Positions 41,534-48,839 of a stretch of DNA of 50,573 nucleotides are shown here, piece by piece. Each line of letters begins with the position of its first letter. The first letter of the stretch is position 1. The DNA is from RGIG7213 sp045544195. Lineage in GTDB: Bacteria > Bacillota > Clostridia > Oscillospirales > CAG-272. A model generated the notes under the pieces. That model saw only the letters and a list, made by a program, of their open reading frames with translations, was not told where the DNA came from and searched no databases. The position numbers were made by a program, and so were the translations under genes. Location of the stretch: the NCBI GenBank assembly GCA_045544195.1, contig JAZPYO010000002.1, positions 1-50,573 on the forward strand, in the 5' to 3' direction.

Positions 41534-41848
41534 TTATCCGTTTTTCAAACGCTTTATTATCAGCTCTGCAAGCCTTTTGTCATCCTCAGACAGATGCTGA
41601 AGCTCCTGGGCAACAGGATACATATCGCTTTGCGAACGAACGCCTGTAAGAATATAGTCACTGCTTATATTCAATATCTCGCACAGCTTTATAAGATTGT
41701 CAATTCGGATAGCCTTGTTTCCACGCTCAAGATTTGATATCATCTGCACGGACACGTCCATTTGTTCCGCCAATTTTTCCTGAGTCAAGCCGACCTCACG
41801 CCGTCTTAAACAGATCCTCGTTCCTATTTCTTTAAGGATTTCGGACAT
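41534..41848 (-). CDS. XRE-family HTH regulator
   Basis: 104 residues. HTH 7-62: IGTRICLRRREVGLTQEKLAEQMDVSVQMISNLERGNKAIRIDNLIKLCEILNISSDYIL, SinR/ClgR-like. C-terminal helix QELQHLSEDDKRLAELIIKRLKNG may dimerise. RBS GGAGGGG. It is divergent from the first BspA-like lipoprotein gene; their promoters share the GGTTAAC region, which makes it a candidate regulator of both lipoproteins. Confidence 0.88.
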   Translation of the reverse strand: MSEILKEIGTRICLRRREVGLTQEKLAEQMDVSVQMISNLERGNKAIRIDNLIKLCEILNISSDYILTGVRSQSDMYPVAQELQHLSEDDKRLAELIIKRLKNG

Positions 41849-41910
41849 TTTGACCCCTCCTTACCCAACCTTTATTTATATTATATGATATTTTAGTATA
41901 AGTTTTAAGA

Positions 41911-41948
41911 ACTTTTAGGTTAACAAACTTAAACTTAAGGTGTATAAT
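41911..41948 (+). promoter_or_regulatory. Promoter and operator-like motif of lipoprotein 1
   Basis: TTAACA (41920-41925), 17-bp spacer, TATAAT (41943-41948). The preceding ACTTTTAGGTTAACA is almost repeated ahead of lipoprotein 2 (ACTTTAGGTTGACA at 43857-43870). On the minus strand TTAACC-N17-TATACT could serve the XRE gene. Confidence 0.8.
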
Positions 41949-41979
41949 ATCACATAAAACTATACATAAGGAGAGAAAA

Positions 41980-43626
41980 ATGAAAAGGCTTACAAAAATT
42001 CTATCACTTACGTTTGCACTCGTTCTCTGTTTTGCCTCGTGCGACAGCGACGACAAGCAGACAACAAATGCAACAGCACCGAGCAGCACAACCGTTTCAG
42101 GCGATGCAACATCAGTACCCGACGACACATCACCGACAACGGACAACACAACAAACACATCCGCGGATACTGAACCTGCAACAGACGGTGTAACAAATGC
42201 CCCCGTTGATACCGCACCTGCAACGGACGATGCGACAAATGCACCCGTTGATACCGCACCTCACACCCACGCATTCGGCACTTGGAACGTTACAAAGAAC
42301 GCCACGTGCACGGAAGATGGCGAAAAAACACGCACCTGCACCTGCGGTGAAATTGAAAGCGAAACGATACCCGCCGCTCACACCGAAAAGGTCATCTCAG
42401 GCAAAGCGGCAACATGCACCGAAGCAGGTCTTACAGATGGTAAAAAATGCACCGTATGCGATGCGGTACTTGTAAAACAGACCGAAATCGCCGCAAAGGG
42501 ACACAGCTATTCAAACGGAGTATGTACCGTTTGCGGAAGATCAGAGTTTCAAGCAAACGAGGGACTGCAATTTATCCTCAATGATGATGGCGAAAGCTAC
42601 TCGCTCGTAGGAATCGGCTCATGCTATGACTCGGAAATAGTGATCCCATCAACTCATAAGGAAAAGCCTGTCACAGCGATCAAGAGCCATGCATTTGCAC
42701 ACTGTACTCACATCACAAGCATAATTATTCCCGACAGCATTACAATTGTTGGAGCATTTGCGTTCGGCGATTGTCCATCACTTAAATTCAACGAACACAA
42801 TAACGGCAAATATCTCGGAAATAAAAACAATCCGTACGTCGTTCTGTATGACGTTATAGATATTTCCGCACCCACATTTGAAATTCCTGACAGTACAAAT
42901 GTTATTTACAATGATGCATTTAGTTCTTGCTATAATCTTACGAGCTTGATGATCCCTGACAGTGTTAAATCTATCGGCAAAGGCGCGTTTTCTTTTTGCG
43001 AAAAGCTCACAAACATAACTATTCCCGACAGTGTTACTGACATCGGAGAGTATTCTACGTTCGGTTATTGCACATCACTCAAAAGTATTATCATCGGAAA
43101 AGGCGTTGAGACTATCTGCAAAGATGCGTTCAACAATTGTACCTCTCTTGAAAGTGTAACAATATCATACGGTGTTAAGAAAATTGCGGATAATGCATTC
43201 TACGAGTGCTCCTCCCTTAATAATCTTACAATTCCCAATAGTGTTATAAGCATCGGGGAAAGAGCGTTCTATAAATGCTCTTCTCTCACAAGTATAATAA
43301 TTCCTGACAGCGTAACAACTATAGAGCACGGTGCATTTTACGAATGTTCTTCACTGGCAAATGTCGTTATCGGTAACGGTTTGACAAATATCAGCGATTC
43401 TATGCTTGGGTGGTGCACATCACTTAAAGACATAACAATACCAACCAGTGTTGTGAGCATCTCCGATGAGGCGTTTTACTGTTGCCGCTCTCTTGAAAAG
43501 ATAAACTTCCAAGGAACTGTAGAACAGTGGGAAGCGATTGAAAAATCAGACAAAGAAATGAGTGCTTGGAACGAACATGCAGGGTATTATAAAATATACT
43601 GCATCGACGGAACAATTTCCAGATAA
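41980..43626 (+). CDS. BspA-like LRR lipoprotein 1
   Basis: 548 residues. Lipobox CFASC (Cys21), Thr/Asp/Pro-rich stalk with NAPVDTAPATDDA repeats to about 93, then a Cys/His-rich region (HTHAFGTWNVTKNATCTEDGEKTRTCTCGE, then CTEAGLTDGKKCTVCD) of the kind found repeatedly in Clostridia surface proteins. From about 215, LRR_5/BspA repeats (IPDSVTTIEHGAFYECSSLANVVIGNG) to the end, closing with NFQGTVEQWEAIEK. Surface anchored by lipid; probable adhesion or ligand binding. Own promoter and terminator; followed by structured repeat B. Confidence 0.92.
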   Translation: MKRLTKILSLTFALVLCFASCDSDDKQTTNATAPSSTTVSGDATSVPDDTSPTTDNTTNTSADTEPATDGVTNAPVDTAPATDDATNAPVDTAPHTHAFGTWNVTKNATCTEDGEKTRTCTCGEIESETIPAAHTEKVISGKAATCTEAGLTDGKKCTVCDAVLVKQTEIAAKGHSYSNGVCTVCGRSEFQANEGLQFILNDDGESYSLVGIGSCYDSEIVIPSTHKEKPVTAIKSHAFAHCTHITSIIIPDSITIVGAFAFGDCPSLKFNEHNNGKYLGNKNNPYVVLYDVIDISAPTFEIPDSTNVIYNDAFSSCYNLTSLMIPDSVKSIGKGAFSFCEKLTNITIPDSVTDIGEYSTFGYCTSLKSIIIGKGVETICKDAFNNCTSLESVTISYGVKKIADNAFYECSSLNNLTIPNSVISIGERAFYKCSSLTSIIIPDSVTTIEHGAFYECSSLANVVIGNGLTNISDSMLGWCTSLKDITIPTSVVSISDEAFYCCRSLEKINFQGTVEQWEAIEKSDKEMSAWNEHAGYYKIYCIDGTISR

Positions 43627-43653
43627 CACGCCGCAGCTGTTAAAGTAAATAAA

Positions 43654-43684
43654 CAAAGCCGCAGAACTTTCTGCGGTTTTTGTA
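43654..43684 (+). terminator. Terminator after lipoprotein 1
   Basis: AAGCCGCAGA-ACTT-TCTGCGGTTTTTGT: 7-bp GC stem with T-run. Nearly the same hairpin follows lipoprotein 2 (44864-44891). Confidence 0.88.
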
Positions 43685-43690
43685 TTATGC

Positions 43691-43790
43691 GGGGGCAATT
43701 ATCACAGCTTTGCTGTGATGTGTCACGCCGCCCAGTTGCTTTGCAACTTGGGGGGTGGGCGGTGTGACACTTACTGAACGATGAAGAAAG
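43691..43790. repeat. Structured repeat, copy B
   Basis: GGGGGCAATTA, hairpin TCACAGC-TTT-GCTGTGA (43702-43718), nested stem GTGTCAC (43720-43726) to GTGACAC (43764-43770) with the same internal CCGCCCA/TGGGCGG and GTTGCTTTGCAAC, then TTACTGAACGATGAAGAAAG. Confidence 0.9.
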
Positions 43791-43856
43791 ATAATACATA
43801 TTTTATTTTGCCAAAATCATCATTCATATTATATATTTTTGGTGTAATTTTTAATA

Positions 43857-43893
43857 ACTTTAGGTTGACATTTTTTAACTTATGATATATAAT
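43857..43893 (+). promoter_or_regulatory. Promoter and operator-like motif of lipoprotein 2
   Basis: TTGACA (43865-43870), 17-bp spacer, TATAAT (43888-43893), preceded by the shared ACTTTAGGTTGACA motif. The rest of 43791-43856 shows nothing distinct. Confidence 0.85.
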
Positions 43894-43925
43894 ATTATAA
43901 AATATTATTTTTTCAGGAGATAAAA

Positions 43926-44843
43926 ATGAAAAAACTTACAAAAATTTTAGCACTCACATTTGCACTCGTTCTCTGTTTTGCCTCGTGCGACAGCGACGAT
44001 AAGCAGACAACGGATGCAACAACAGCACCAAGCAGCACGTCAGCAGTATCAAGCGATACAGCAAAAGCTATCGATGACGCAACAACTGCACCCGTTGAAA
44101 CCGTGCCACCCCACACTCACACGTTCGGTGATTGGGCTGTAACGAAGAACGCTACTTGCACCGAAGAAGGCGAAAAGACCCGCACATGCGAATGCGGCGA
44201 AAGCGAAATCGAAAAACTCCCCGTTGCCCACACAGTAGAGGTAATTCAGGGCAAGCCGGCAACATGCACGGAAACGGGTCTGTCAAACGGCAAGAAATGC
44301 TCCGTTTGCGGCGAAATACTTGCAGAACAGACAAAGCTTCCTATTAAGAAACAGCATAATTACGTAGACAGAAAATGCACTGATTGCGGAAAAATTGAGC
44401 TGATAGAAAGCAAGGGGCTTGAAATGATCCTTAACAGCGACGGTCAAAGCTACGCCGTTACATATATAGGATCCTGCACTGACAAAATCATAGTTATACC
44501 CGAAACGCACAACGGAAAGCCTGTTACGAGAATTGATGACTGGGGACTTTGCGATCCAAAGGGAGGCTCAGATCAATATAAATTCACAGATGTGATCATC
44601 CCCAACGGAGTTACAAGCATAGGACAGTGTGCATTTGGTGATAGTATGCTGCTTGCAAACGTAACCATACCGAGCAGTGTAACCTCTATCGGCAGATCTG
44701 CATTTGACTACTGCACCGAACTGAAAAACATAACCTTTGAGGGAACGAAAGCGCAGTGGAACGCTATGGAAAAAGGAGAAGACTGGGACGCCGATACGGG
44801 CAATTATACAGTACACTGCACTGACGGTGACATTGTAAAATAA
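43926..44843 (+). CDS. BspA-like LRR lipoprotein 2
   Basis: 305 residues, a shorter paralogue of lipoprotein 1. The first ~33 residues are nearly identical (KLTKILALTFALVLCFASC, CDSDDKQTT), the Cys/His-rich region is conserved (HTHTFGDWAVTKNATCTEEGEKTRTCECGE; GKKCSVCGE), and only about three LRR_5 units remain before the same end (ITFEGTKAQWNAMEKGEDW). The pair arose by tandem duplication together with promoter motif, terminator and repeat. RBS AGGAGA. Confidence 0.92.
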   Translation: MKKLTKILALTFALVLCFASCDSDDKQTTDATTAPSSTSAVSSDTAKAIDDATTAPVETVPPHTHTFGDWAVTKNATCTEEGEKTRTCECGESEIEKLPVAHTVEVIQGKPATCTETGLSNGKKCSVCGEILAEQTKLPIKKQHNYVDRKCTDCGKIELIESKGLEMILNSDGQSYAVTYIGSCTDKIIVIPETHNGKPVTRIDDWGLCDPKGGSDQYKFTDVIIPNGVTSIGQCAFGDSMLLANVTIPSSVTSIGRSAFDYCTELKNITFEGTKAQWNAMEKGEDWDADTGNYTVHCTDGDIVK

Positions 44844-44863
44844 ATTACCGTTTTAAAAAACAA

Positions 44864-44891
44864 AGCCGCAGAACTTTCTGCGGCTTTTGCG
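44864..44891 (+). terminator. Terminator after lipoprotein 2
   Basis: AAAGCCGCAGA-ACTT-TCTGCGGCTTTTG, 9-bp stem with short T-run. Confidence 0.88.
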
Positions 44892-44899
44892 TTGTGTAG

Positions 44900-45000
44900 G
44901 GGGGCAATTATCACAGCTTTGCTGTGATGTGTCACTCCGCCCAGTTGCTTTGCAACTTGGGGGGGTGGGCGGTGTGACACTTGCTGAAGGGTGAAGAAAG
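44900..45000. repeat. Structured repeat, copy C
   Basis: Same layout as copy B beginning GGGGGCAATTA, with TCACTCCGCCCA in place of TCACGCCGCCCA and TTGCTGAAGGGTGAAGAAAG at the end. Confidence 0.9.
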
Positions 45001-45053
45001 GCTGTAACGTCTTTTATCATTGTAAAAAGGTATTACATTTTCAAATATCACAG

Positions 45054-45138
45054 CAAGGCTTTGATATGTCACATCCGCTCGGTTGCTTTGCAACTTGGGG
45101 GCTGGCGGGTGTGACACTTACTGAACGGTGAAGAAAGA
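45054..45138. repeat. Structured repeat, copy D (diverged)
   Basis: First hairpin decayed (ATCACAGCAAGGCTTTGAT), nested stem kept with compensated changes (ATCCGCTCGGTTGCTTTGCAACTTGGGGG, GTGTGACAC), ending in the conserved TTACTGAACGGTGAAGAAAG. Only 54 bp after copy C. It is the oldest-looking copy. Confidence 0.85.
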
Positions 45139-45162
45139 TCTATCAAAGCATCAGCGTATAAA

Positions 45163-45198
45163 AAATTCTCACAAACCTAAAACGGCTTGTGAGAATTT
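45163..45198 (-). terminator. Terminator of rpmH-jag operon
   Basis: AAATTCTCACAA / TTGTGAGAATTT, 12-bp perfect stem, 12-nt loop, downstream of jag with an A/T-run (TTTTT) on the minus strand. Confidence 0.88.
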
Positions 45199-45220
45199 AT
45201 CATTTTTTCGCAAAGACGGC

Positions 45221-45868
45221 TTACGCCTTAGTCTTTTTTTCAAGAGATACAACTACCTTACGGTTGTTTTCCTGACCTACGGAGAACGTCGTCATTCCCT
45301 CGATATTCTGCACCTCAGAGTGAATTATTCTGCGTTCCTGAGCTGACATAGGCTCAAGCGTTACGCTTCTTTTTGTTCTTCTTACTCTTTCGGCTGTACG
45401 GCGCGCAAGGCTTCTGAGTGTTTCCTCACGCTTTGCTCTGTAATTTTCAATATCTATAACGATCCTTGTATAAGGTCTTTCGTCGTCCTGCCCGTCCTTT
45501 TTGTTTGCGGCAAGATTTGTAAGGTACTGAAGTGAATCGAGCGTGTCGCCGTGGTGTCCTATAAGAACGCCCGCCGCTTCTCCGCTGATGCTTATTCTTA
45601 CCTCGTCGTCGCCCTCGCTTACAGAGAGCTTTGCATCAAGCTGCATATTTTCAAGCAGCTTTTTCAAAAACTCCGTAGCAGTTTCAACGGGGGGAACGGT
45701 GTAAGTTATTTTAACCTTTGCAGGAGTTGCGCCCATGCCGAGAAAGCCCTTTTTCGCCTCCTCCAGCACAGTGTACTTTACGCTTGAGGGAGCTATTCCC
45801 ATCTGTGCGCAGCCCTCTGCAACTGCCATATCCACAGTCTTACCTGTGGCAATGAATTCCTTCTTCAT
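45221..45868 (-). CDS. jag: Jag/KhpB RNA-binding protein
   Basis: 215 residues. Jag-N domain 1-50 (FIATGKTVDMAVAEGCAQMGIAPSSVKYTVLEEAKKGFLGMGA), KH domain near 70-145 with ISGEAAGVLIGHHGDTLDSLQYLTNLA (GxxG as GHHG), and R3H domain at the end (LARRTAERVRRTKRSVTLEPMSAQERRIIHSEVQ). It binds RNA, with partner KhpA, and affects cell division in Firmicutes. It directly follows yidC (adjacent stop and start), the standard order. Confidence 0.97.
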   Translation of the reverse strand: MKKEFIATGKTVDMAVAEGCAQMGIAPSSVKYTVLEEAKKGFLGMGATPAKVKITYTVPPVETATEFLKKLLENMQLDAKLSVSEGDDEVRISISGEAAGVLIGHHGDTLDSLQYLTNLAANKKDGQDDERPYTRIVIDIENYRAKREETLRSLARRTAERVRRTKRSVTLEPMSAQERRIIHSEVQNIEGMTTFSVGQENNRKVVVSLEKKTKA

Positions 45869-47113
45869 TTATTTGTTTTCCTCGTCGTTTGTTTCTTTTT
45901 TATCTTCCTTGATATCGGCTTGCTGTATCGCAGAGCCCTTTTTCTTTGATGGCTTTTCCTTATTCTTTATAAGTCTTGAGTCATCCTCCATGCTGTTATC
46001 GGCTGCTCTGCGCGGGATATATTCCTCGTCGTCGTCAATATGATGCAGCGAACGCTTATTGGCATTTTCCTTTTTCACCGCCGCTTCAGCCTTTTTAGCT
46101 GCCGCCGCTTCCTTTTCCGCTTCCTTTTGCAAACGTCTTATTTCTTCGTCCGAGAGCTTCGGTATCGGGAACATCTTTGAAAGCGCTATCTGCTGGGCAA
46201 GACCGAGAATGTTCTGATATACCCAGTAGAATGCAAGTGCGGTAGGCAAGCCCCAGCTTATGAACGCAGACATTGCAGGCATCATAATATCCATCATCTT
46301 CATGGATATATTGTTCTGAACGTCAGCGCTTGCCGCGGGCTGATATGTGAATTTCTTCTGTATCTTCATTGTGGCGAACATCGCAAGGAAAACCACAACG
46401 GGAACGAGAATATACCACCACATCTGCTCATTGGGCTGAATGGAAAGGTCAATAAATCCAAAGAGCTTGAAATTGGGCATCGTCTGCTCTGTAAGGCGGT
46501 ATGCGATGTCCTGTACGAATACAGACCACTCCGTTATCGCCTCTCCGCCTACGGTCTTTGCGCCCTCAGGCACTACTCCGTCAACGGGCAAAGCATCAAT
46601 GATCTTCTGCGCGTTACCATCATCGCCGATAAAATTCAGGATCTTGATGGTCGATGAATAAGCCGCATTTCCGCCCTTGACAACGATTCCTTGAACACGG
46701 TTATAAGCCTCTGTCACAGCCTCTATCTGCGCTACGCCGAAGCGGCAAACGTAGTAAAGAGGGTTCTGAATGATCGCATAAAGGGAATACAGAACGGGAA
46801 GCTGGATAAGCATGGGAAGGCAGCCGCGGAATTGGCTGTAGCCCTCGCGCTGATACATCTCCTGAAGCTCCATTTGCATATTCTGCTGTGAGGTCTTGTC
46901 CGTTCTTCCGTTATACTTTTTGCGTATAGCGTACTCCTTCGGGCGAAGAAGTGCAGCCTTGACCTGATTTTTCTGTTGCTTTATGCCGAACGGGAACAAA
47001 GCAAGCTTTACGATAAGCGCAAACAAAAAGAGCGCCAACGCGTAGTTATGGAATGATATTTTATCGCAAAATATCATCACATACTTTAGAATTTCGGCAA
47101 TCCAATCAAACAT
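45869..47113 (-). CDS. yidC: Membrane protein insertase YidC
   Basis: 414 residues. It inserts proteins into the membrane with or without Sec. Core: YALALFLFALIVKLALFPFGIKQQKNQVKAALLRPKEYAIRKKY (first core helix with following coiled hairpin), FRGCLPMLIQLPVLYSLYAII, WWYILVPVVVFLAMFATMKIQ, MMPAMSAFISWGLPTALAFYWVYQNILGLAQQ. A large loop (160-230) sits between helices. The C-terminal tail is long, Lys/Glu/Ala-rich and probably ribosome-binding. No signal peptide Cys, so SpoIIIJ-like without lipobox. Confidence 0.95.
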   Translation of the reverse strand: MFDWIAEILKYVMIFCDKISFHNYALALFLFALIVKLALFPFGIKQQKNQVKAALLRPKEYAIRKKYNGRTDKTSQQNMQMELQEMYQREGYSQFRGCLPMLIQLPVLYSLYAIIQNPLYYVCRFGVAQIEAVTEAYNRVQGIVVKGGNAAYSSTIKILNFIGDDGNAQKIIDALPVDGVVPEGAKTVGGEAITEWSVFVQDIAYRLTEQTMPNFKLFGFIDLSIQPNEQMWWYILVPVVVFLAMFATMKIQKKFTYQPAASADVQNNISMKMMDIMMPAMSAFISWGLPTALAFYWVYQNILGLAQQIALSKMFPIPKLSDEEIRRLQKEAEKEAAAAKKAEAAVKKENANKRSLHHIDDDEEYIPRRAADNSMEDDSRLIKNKEKPSKKKGSAIQQADIKEDKKETNDEENK

Positions 47114-47123
47114 TTAATGCCTT

Positions 47124-47363
47124 TTACTCCTCTTTTTTATCGGGTTTCTTTTTTTCCGGCACGGGATCGTAGCCGCCCTTACAAAACGGATTACAGCGTA
47201 AGATACGCCACACCGTCAGAAAAAGCCCCACGAAAAAGCCCCTTTTCATAAACGCCTCACAAGCGTATTGCGAGCAGGTCGGTGTAAATCGGCAGCACGA
47301 CGGCTTCAACGGAGATATAAAACGCTGATACAGCCGTATCAAAAATATGCAAGCGTGCTTCAT
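47124..47363 (-). CDS. yidD: Membrane protein insertion efficiency factor YidD
   Basis: 79 residues: LIRLYQRFISPLKPSCCRFTPTCSQYACEAFMKRGFFVGLFLTVWRILRCNPFCKGGYDPVPEKK is the complete YidD signature with its conserved cysteines. Peripheral membrane protein assisting YidC. It overlaps rnpA by 4 bp. Confidence 0.97.
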   Translation of the reverse strand: MKHACIFLIRLYQRFISPLKPSCCRFTPTCSQYACEAFMKRGFFVGLFLTVWRILRCNPFCKGGYDPVPEKKKPDKKEE

Positions 47364-47740
47364 TTGTACTCGATAAGTCCCGTTTTTTCAAATGCTGCTA
47401 CAAGGTCGCCGTAGACGGTCTGCATCTTCGACTGCGCGGTACAGCCCCTCGCGGCGATCACTACCAGATATCCTTTTTTCACATCGTATGTTTTCTGAGC
47501 CAGATAATAGGCCTCACGCATTACTCTTTTCGCTCTGTTGCGAACAGGTGCGCCGCCGAGCTTCTTGGTGACGGTAAAACCGACACGGTTTATCCTCAAT
47601 TTTAACGGATGTGCCCGCTGTAAACGACTTGCGTGATAATCGGGTAAAACGTAAACGCAAACGGTACGCATAACAGCCTTTTTGCCCTTTGCGTACGCCT
47701 TTGAATATAAATGGTTTTCAGTTATGGCATATAGCTTCAT
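47360..47740 (-). CDS. rnpA: Ribonuclease P protein component
   Basis: 126 residues. The protein subunit of RNase P that helps the RNA subunit trim tRNA 5' leaders. The RNR motif region GGAPVRNRAKRVMREAYYLAQ and the GFTVTKKL strand are clear. The first ~35 residues are typical in length. Follows rpmH after an 85-bp gap holding a hairpin. Confidence 0.96.
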   Translation of the reverse strand: MKLYAITENHLYSKAYAKGKKAVMRTVCVYVLPDYHASRLQRAHPLKLRINRVGFTVTKKLGGAPVRNRAKRVMREAYYLAQKTYDVKKGYLVVIAARGCTAQSKMQTVYGDLVAAFEKTGLIEYK

Positions 47741-47783
47741 TTCGCTTTTCCTGCCTGCCGGTAAAAAATTTTAAATAAAATTA

Positions 47784-47808
47784 CTCCCCCGCCATAAAGG
47801 CGAGGGGG
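47784..47808 (-). terminator. Attenuator-like hairpin between rpmH and rnpA
   Basis: CCCCC-GCC...GGC-GA-GGGGG with a 5-nt loop and a two-base bulge; the minus-strand sequence after it, AGTAATTTTATTTAAAATTTTTTA, is T-rich. It may trim rnpA expression relative to rpmH. Confidence 0.65.
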
Positions 47809-47825
47809 CAACATTCTATGAGCAA

Positions 47826-47960
47826 TCAGTATGTGAGTCTTGCTCTGCCTTTAGCGCGTCTGCGCTTAAGCACTTTTCTGCCGTTAGCGGTCTTCATTCT
47901 CTTTCTGAAGCCGTGTTCCTTTTTTCTCTGGCGCTTTTTAGGCTGATATGTTCTGAGCAT
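47826..47960 (-). CDS. rpmH: 50S ribosomal protein L34
   Basis: 44 residues, start ATG at 47960 with AAAGGAGGG upstream. Reads MLRTYQPKKRQRKKEHGFR and RMKTANGRKVLKRRRAKGRA, the invariant L34 pattern. Basic, rRNA-binding. First gene of the rpmH-rnpA-yidD-yidC-jag operon. Confidence 0.98.
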   Translation of the reverse strand: MLRTYQPKKRQRKKEHGFRKRMKTANGRKVLKRRRAKGRARLTY

Positions 47961-48057
47961 TTCGTACCCTCCTTTTAATTAACGGAATAATTATATACAG
48001 ATGCCCCGATTACAGCATCGACATAATCTATTCTTGCCTTTCGTGACAAGCGGGGTT

Positions 48058-48087
48058 ATTATACCTCAAAGCGCACCGTTTTGTCAA
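48058..48087 (-). promoter_or_regulatory. Promoter of rpmH operon
   Basis: Minus strand: TTGACA (48087-48082), 18-bp spacer, TATAAT (48063-48058). Confidence 0.9.
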
Positions 48088-48189
48088 TAGGACATCAAAG
48101 CTATTTTGTAAATTTTTTTTAAAAGCATATAAACTGCCCTTTAAAAAGCACGTAAAGAGTGATATTTTCTCCTATAAGTAAATTTCCTC

Positions 48190-48218
48190 TTGATTTTTTC
48201 TCTTATAGGTGTTATAAT
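48190..48218 (+). promoter_or_regulatory. Promoter of SGNH hydrolase gene
   Basis: TTGATT (48190-48195), 17-bp spacer, TATAAT (48213-48218). Confidence 0.85.
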
Positions 48219-48255
48219 GAAAAAAAATATTATCCTTTAAAGGACGGTTAAGACT

Positions 48256-48813
48256 ATGAAGGTACTTTTCGTTGGCAACAGCCACACTTACAACAATGAA
48301 ATACCGCTGATATTCATGCAGCTTGCGGAAAAGGAAGGCATAAAGGTCCAGGCGATAATGAACGCCCACGGCGGCTGGACGCTGTTCCAGCACTCAAAGG
48401 AGCCTGACGTTCCCTTTAACATTCTGCACGGCGGATTTGACTACGTTGTTTTTCAGGAGCACGCGCACCCGTTCGACTACGACGGCAATATGATGAAGGC
48501 TTGCGAAACTATGGGTCAGTGGTGCAAGCAGGCAAACGCTACGCCCGTATTCTTTATGACGTGGGCGCAGAAATGGGAAAGACATCTGCAAGAGCCTATG
48601 ACTGAGGGCTACAAAAAAGCGGCAGAGCTGACGGGCGGACTTTTAGCCCCCGCAGGCGAACGCTTCTGGCAGGAGCTTGACGCTCATCCGGAAACGGAGC
48701 TGTTTTCGTCCGACGGCGGTCACTCCTCATATGCAGGCTCGTATCTTGCCGCAGAGGTCATCTGGCAGACAATAAGAGATCATTATCTTGCGAACAAAAA
48801 ACAGAATATATAA
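48256..48813 (+). CDS. Cytoplasmic SGNH/GDSL-type hydrolase
   Basis: 185 residues. Block I KVLFVGNSHTYNNEIP at the very start (GNS), HGGWTLFQH for the oxyanion Gly, QEHAHPFDY in the Asn-block position and DGGHSSYAGSYLAAEVIW carrying the terminal Asp-x-x-His. No signal peptide, so intracellular, unlike its secreted relative at 22881. Likely an esterase acting on a small substrate; the closest family is the DUF4886-like SGNH group, a tentative call. RBS GGACGG; next gene follows after 26 bp. Confidence 0.8.
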   Translation: MKVLFVGNSHTYNNEIPLIFMQLAEKEGIKVQAIMNAHGGWTLFQHSKEPDVPFNILHGGFDYVVFQEHAHPFDYDGNMMKACETMGQWCKQANATPVFFMTWAQKWERHLQEPMTEGYKKAAELTGGLLAPAGERFWQELDAHPETELFSSDGGHSSYAGSYLAAEVIWQTIRDHYLANKKQNI

Positions 48814-48839
48814 TTTTGAAACGGTACAGGAGAATTTAT

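Larger units (their letters stand above)
47961..48255. other. Divergent promoter region, no dnaA or oriC seen
   Basis: In many Firmicutes dnaA and oriC lie upstream of rpmH. Here only the two divergent promoters are seen. No cluster of TTATCCACA-type DnaA boxes and no dnaA gene are visible, although the region is AT-rich (48100-48180). Confidence 0.7.

Noticed and set aside
47961..48255. oriC next to rpmH
   Set aside because: No dnaA gene and no recognisable cluster of DnaA boxes; AT-richness alone is not enough.
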